5,309 bases of DNA, taken from positions 1 to 5,309 of the forward strand of contig DATNIC010000223.1 in NCBI GenBank assembly GCA_035604635.1, given 5' to 3'. Both the position numbers and the translations under genes were made by a program. Source of the stretch: DATNIC01 sp035604635. Lineage in GTDB: Bacteria > Vulcanimicrobiota > Vulcanimicrobiia > Vulcanimicrobiales > Vulcanimicrobiaceae. This document shows positions 4,737 through 5,309 of this stretch, piece after piece. The stretch's first letter is position 1; each line of letters opens with the position of its first letter. The notes below the pieces were generated by a model. That model ran no database searches and was not told the DNA's origin. It worked only from the letters and a program-made list of their open reading frames with translations.

Positions 4737-5309
4737 ATGAGCACACAGCGAGCAGTTGTCGTCGCCGTTGACGTAAACGACCGGCGCGCGCCGGTCGGTC
4801 CCGAGCTCGCCGAGTTCGGCGCATTGATCGAAGCGGCCGGAGCCCGCGTGGTCGACGAGATCGTGCAGCGGCGCGCGCATGTCGATCCGGCGACGCTCGT
4901 CGGCGCCGGGAAAGCGCGCGAGATCGCCGAGCGTGTCCGCGAACTCGGCGCGACGGGCGTCTTCGTCCTCAACGATCTGCGTCCCCGGCAGCGGATGAAC
5001 CTCGAGAAAATCGTCGACGTCCCGATCGTCGATCGCACGACGGTCATTCTCGACATCTTCGCACAGCGTGCGCGCAGCCGCGAAGGGAAACTGCAGGTCG
5101 AGCTCGCGCAGCTGCGCTATCGTCAGGCCAATCTCATCGGAGCGGGCTCCGCACTATCTCGCCTGGGCGGCGGGATCGGGACACGCGGCCCCGGCGAGAC
5201 CAAGCTCGAAGTCGACCGGCGAAAGATCGGCCGGCGCATCTCGACCTTACGTCGCGCGCTCGACGACGTTCGGCGGCAACGCGCGACCCGGCGCAGCAGC
5301 GGCGCGCGC
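4737..5309 (+). CDS. hflX: GTPase HflX, N-terminal part (cut by the right edge)
   Basis: HflX is a ribosome-associated GTPase that binds the 50S subunit and splits stalled or hibernating 70S ribosomes, for example after heat stress. The 191 residues present cover the N-terminal domain (about 6-98, starting RAVVVAVDV; LVGAGKAREIAE at 54-65 corresponds to the family's 'VGxGKxEEI' stretch) and the following helical linker. The linker has the hallmark sequences VDRTTVILDIFAQRARSREG (98-117), KLQVELAQLRYR (118-129) and GGGIGTRGPGETKLEVDRR (144-162). The G domain with its P-loop should begin shortly beyond the window; HflX proteins are usually about 400-450 residues. An in-frame TAG at 4701-4703 and the absence of other start codons between make ATG 4737 the natural start. 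It fits the family N-terminus, yet there is no Shine-Dalgarno: the preceding bases are the 3' arm of a hairpin. Leaderless or hairpin-controlled translation is possible. Confidence 0.96.
   Translation, partial: MSTQRAVVVAVDVNDRRAPVGPELAEFGALIEAAGARVVDEIVQRRAHVDPATLVGAGKAREIAERVRELGATGVFVLNDLRPRQRMNLEKIVDVPIVDRTTVILDIFAQRARSREGKLQVELAQLRYRQANLIGAGSALSRLGGGIGTRGPGETKLEVDRRKIGRRISTLRRALDDVRRQRATRRSSGAR
4778..4797. repeat. Perfect 20-bp palindrome inside the start of hflX
   Basis: CGACCGGCGCGCGCCGGTCG is its own reverse complement. It lies 41 bases after the hflX ATG, covering the end of codon 14 to the start of codon 21 (DRRAPV region). As RNA it can fold into an 8-bp stem with a GCGC loop. In G+C-rich coding DNA some palindromes arise by chance, but one of 20 bp is uncommon. 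Confidence 0.6.

Overview
The window reads as an ordinary chromosomal segment of a G+C-rich, diderm (outer-membrane-bearing) bacterium. Five protein genes can be supported: a phosphomannomutase/phosphoglucomutase cut by the left edge (minus strand), a small exported protein of unknown function (plus), glutamine synthetase glnA (minus), an outer-membrane beta-barrel porin (plus), and the first 191 codons of the GTPase gene hflX, cut by the right edge (plus). The porin, with its signal peptide and aromatic C-terminus, implies an outer membrane. The combination of a type I-beta-like glutamine synthetase, an OmpL-like porin with an Ala/Pro/Thr linker and high G+C would fit an uncultivated lineage such as Eremiobacterota (WPS-2), but this assignment is a guess from general resemblance.

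Layout from left to right: the sugar phosphomutase and the small exported protein are divergent and only about 41 bp apart. The small gene and glnA converge on a perfect 13-bp hairpin that has T-runs on both sides and probably terminates both. glnA and the porin are divergent and separated by 326 bp, the only long non-coding stretch. That stretch holds the ribosome binding sites of both genes, four CACGT-core sites (two are CACGTG palindromes, two sit in an exact CACGTTGCGC repeat), a pair of mutually exclusive short stems in the glnA leader orientation, G-rich tracts, and a possible 22-codon upstream ORF before the porin. After the porin, a second perfect 13-bp hairpin ends three bases before the hflX ATG.

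The genes do not form an obvious pathway. Nitrogen assimilation (glnA), envelope sugar-phosphate supply (phosphomutase), outer-membrane permeability (porin) and ribosome rescue/quality control (hflX) are housekeeping or envelope functions. No mobile element, CRISPR array, tRNA or rRNA is seen. The points most worth a second look are the structured 5' end of hflX (hairpin against the start codon with no Shine-Dalgarno, followed by a 20-bp perfect palindrome in the first codons), the unrecognised exported protein, the cysteine-bearing loops of the porin, and the glnA/porin regulatory region. None of these amounts to a clear new system.
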